Shown: piece after piece, positions 63,393 through 64,000 of the stretch
Layout of the letters: each line of letters opens with the position of its first letter
How positions within the stretch are numbered: position 1 is the first letter of the stretch
Assembly (NCBI GenBank): GCA_040216555.1
Contig: JAVJOW010000022.1
Location: forward strand, 62,001-126,000
DNA length: 64,000 nucleotides
Reading direction: 5' to 3'
From: Arenibacter sp040216555
Lineage (GTDB): Bacteria; Bacteroidota; Bacteroidia; Flavobacteriales; Flavobacteriaceae
Notes under the pieces: generated by a model
Seen by the model: the letters and a program-made list of their open reading frames with translations, nothing else
Database searches by the model: none
Told to the model about the DNA's origin: nothing
Made by a program: the position numbers and the translations under genes

Positions 63393-64000
63393 ATGGACAC
63401 CAAGATTTTTAACATCAACAGAAGACATTTTATAAAAGGGGCTGCGGCATCCTTGGCACTTTCCTCTTTTGGATCCTACGGTATGGAGCTTATTTATCGC
63501 GATAAACCGCTTCGAGTTGGACTTATTGGTGCGGGTTGGTATGGAAAAAGCGATCTTTTTAGGCTTATGCAAGTCACCAAAGTGGATGTGGTATCTATCT
63601 GTGATGTGGACGACAATTTACTAAAAGAAGCAGCAAACCTAATCAGTCTTAGACAGCCGTCAGGAAAAACCCCTAGAACTTATAGGGATTATAGAAAAAT
63701 GCTCGCAGAAAAAGATTTGGATATTGTGCTTATTGGTACCCCAGATCATTGGCATGCCCTTCAGGCCATTGAGGCCTTAAAATCCGGGGCCCATGTTTAT
63801 GTGCAAAAGCCAATAAGTGTTGATGTAATAGAGGGTGAAGCTATGGTAGCTGCCGCCAGAAAATATAACAGGGTAGTTCAGGTTGGAACCCAGCGTAAGA
63901 GTACCCCGCATCTTATAGATGCTAAAAAAAATATAGTGGACGCCGGCTTATTGGGAAAAATTTCCCATGTGGAAATGTGTTGCTATTACCATATGAGGGC
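63393..64000 (+). CDS. Exported Gfo/Idh/MocA family oxidoreductase, 5' part
   Basis: The ATG at 63393 opens a frame running off the window. The N-terminus has a twin-arginine signal (NINRRHFIKGAAASLALSS), a Rossmann segment (VGLIGAGWYGKSD), the TPDHWHALQAIEAL block and VYVQKPIS (EKP-type motif with Gln). This is the third Tat-dependent Gfo/Idh/MocA protein in the window. The 202 visible residues give no hint of the substrate. Confidence 0.88.
   Translation, partial: MDTKIFNINRRHFIKGAAASLALSSFGSYGMELIYRDKPLRVGLIGAGWYGKSDLFRLMQVTKVDVVSICDVDDNLLKEAANLISLRQPSGKTPRTYRDYRKMLAEKDLDIVLIGTPDHWHALQAIEALKSGAHVYVQKPISVDVIEGEAMVAAARKYNRVVQVGTQRKSTPHLIDAKKNIVDAGLLGKISHVEMCCYYHMR

Overview
The window reads as chromosomal DNA of a marine-type member of the Bacteroidota, most likely Flavobacteriaceae. 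Three things point there: two SusC/SusD outer-membrane pairs, a hybrid two-component sensor with an AraC output domain, and many Bacteroidota-type promoters (TAnnTTTG, in several cases with an upstream TTG about 18-21 bases away). Protein families such as DUF4870/PadR/PspC/DUF2807, DUF3472, DUF2461 and CbpA/CbpM fit the same group. The DNA is AT-rich. I see no rRNA, tRNA, CRISPR array, phage or transposase gene.

Bases 1-13,200 are housekeeping and stress genes: the 3' end of a metallophosphoesterase gene, Dps, a MacA-like adaptor/FtsX-type permease/TolC export operon without an ATPase gene, OxyR with both redox cysteines, a PBP4-type carboxypeptidase, an MsrA-like protein, a NudK-type Nudix hydrolase, DUF2461, an AIM24/TIGR00266 protein, a cation transporter and a hotdog protein. 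Bases 13,200-19,150 hold a DUF4870-PadR-PspC-DUF2807 envelope cluster, then a dipeptide epimerase coupled to an alpha-oxoamine-synthase-like enzyme. A SusC/SusD pair with no nearby enzymes follows (19,175-23,790). Thioredoxin reductase, a tandem universal stress protein, CbpA/CbpM and a small HMA-like protein fill 24,000-28,700. GalT and GalK overlap at 28,751-30,930.

The most distinctive part is 31,000-53,400, a polysaccharide-utilisation locus built around a divergent promoter region near 42,300. On the minus strand, six genes run from an HTCS regulator through a DUF3472 protein, a Cys-type sulfatase, a GH20 hexosaminidase and an M28 peptidase to a lipoprotein of the formylglycine-generating-enzyme family, and end at a hairpin terminator. 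On the plus strand are a GH109-type Gfo/Idh/MocA protein, then SusC, SusD, a fasciclin-domain lipoprotein and a possible DUF5007 lipoprotein up to a terminator, then a PhoD-like phosphatase. The enzyme set suggests a sulfated glycan rich in N-acetylhexosamine, perhaps protein-linked. The sulfatase and its likely maturation enzyme are encoded together, and both carry export signals.

Bases 53,400-64,000 hold a second Tat-type Gfo/Idh/MocA oxidoreductase, a small lipoprotein, a coupled GH63-like glucosidase and glycogen-debranching-type enzyme, another HMA-like protein without CxxC, an APC permease with a cytoplasmic tail, a DUF1003 protein and the start of a third Gfo/Idh/MocA oxidoreductase cut by the window edge.
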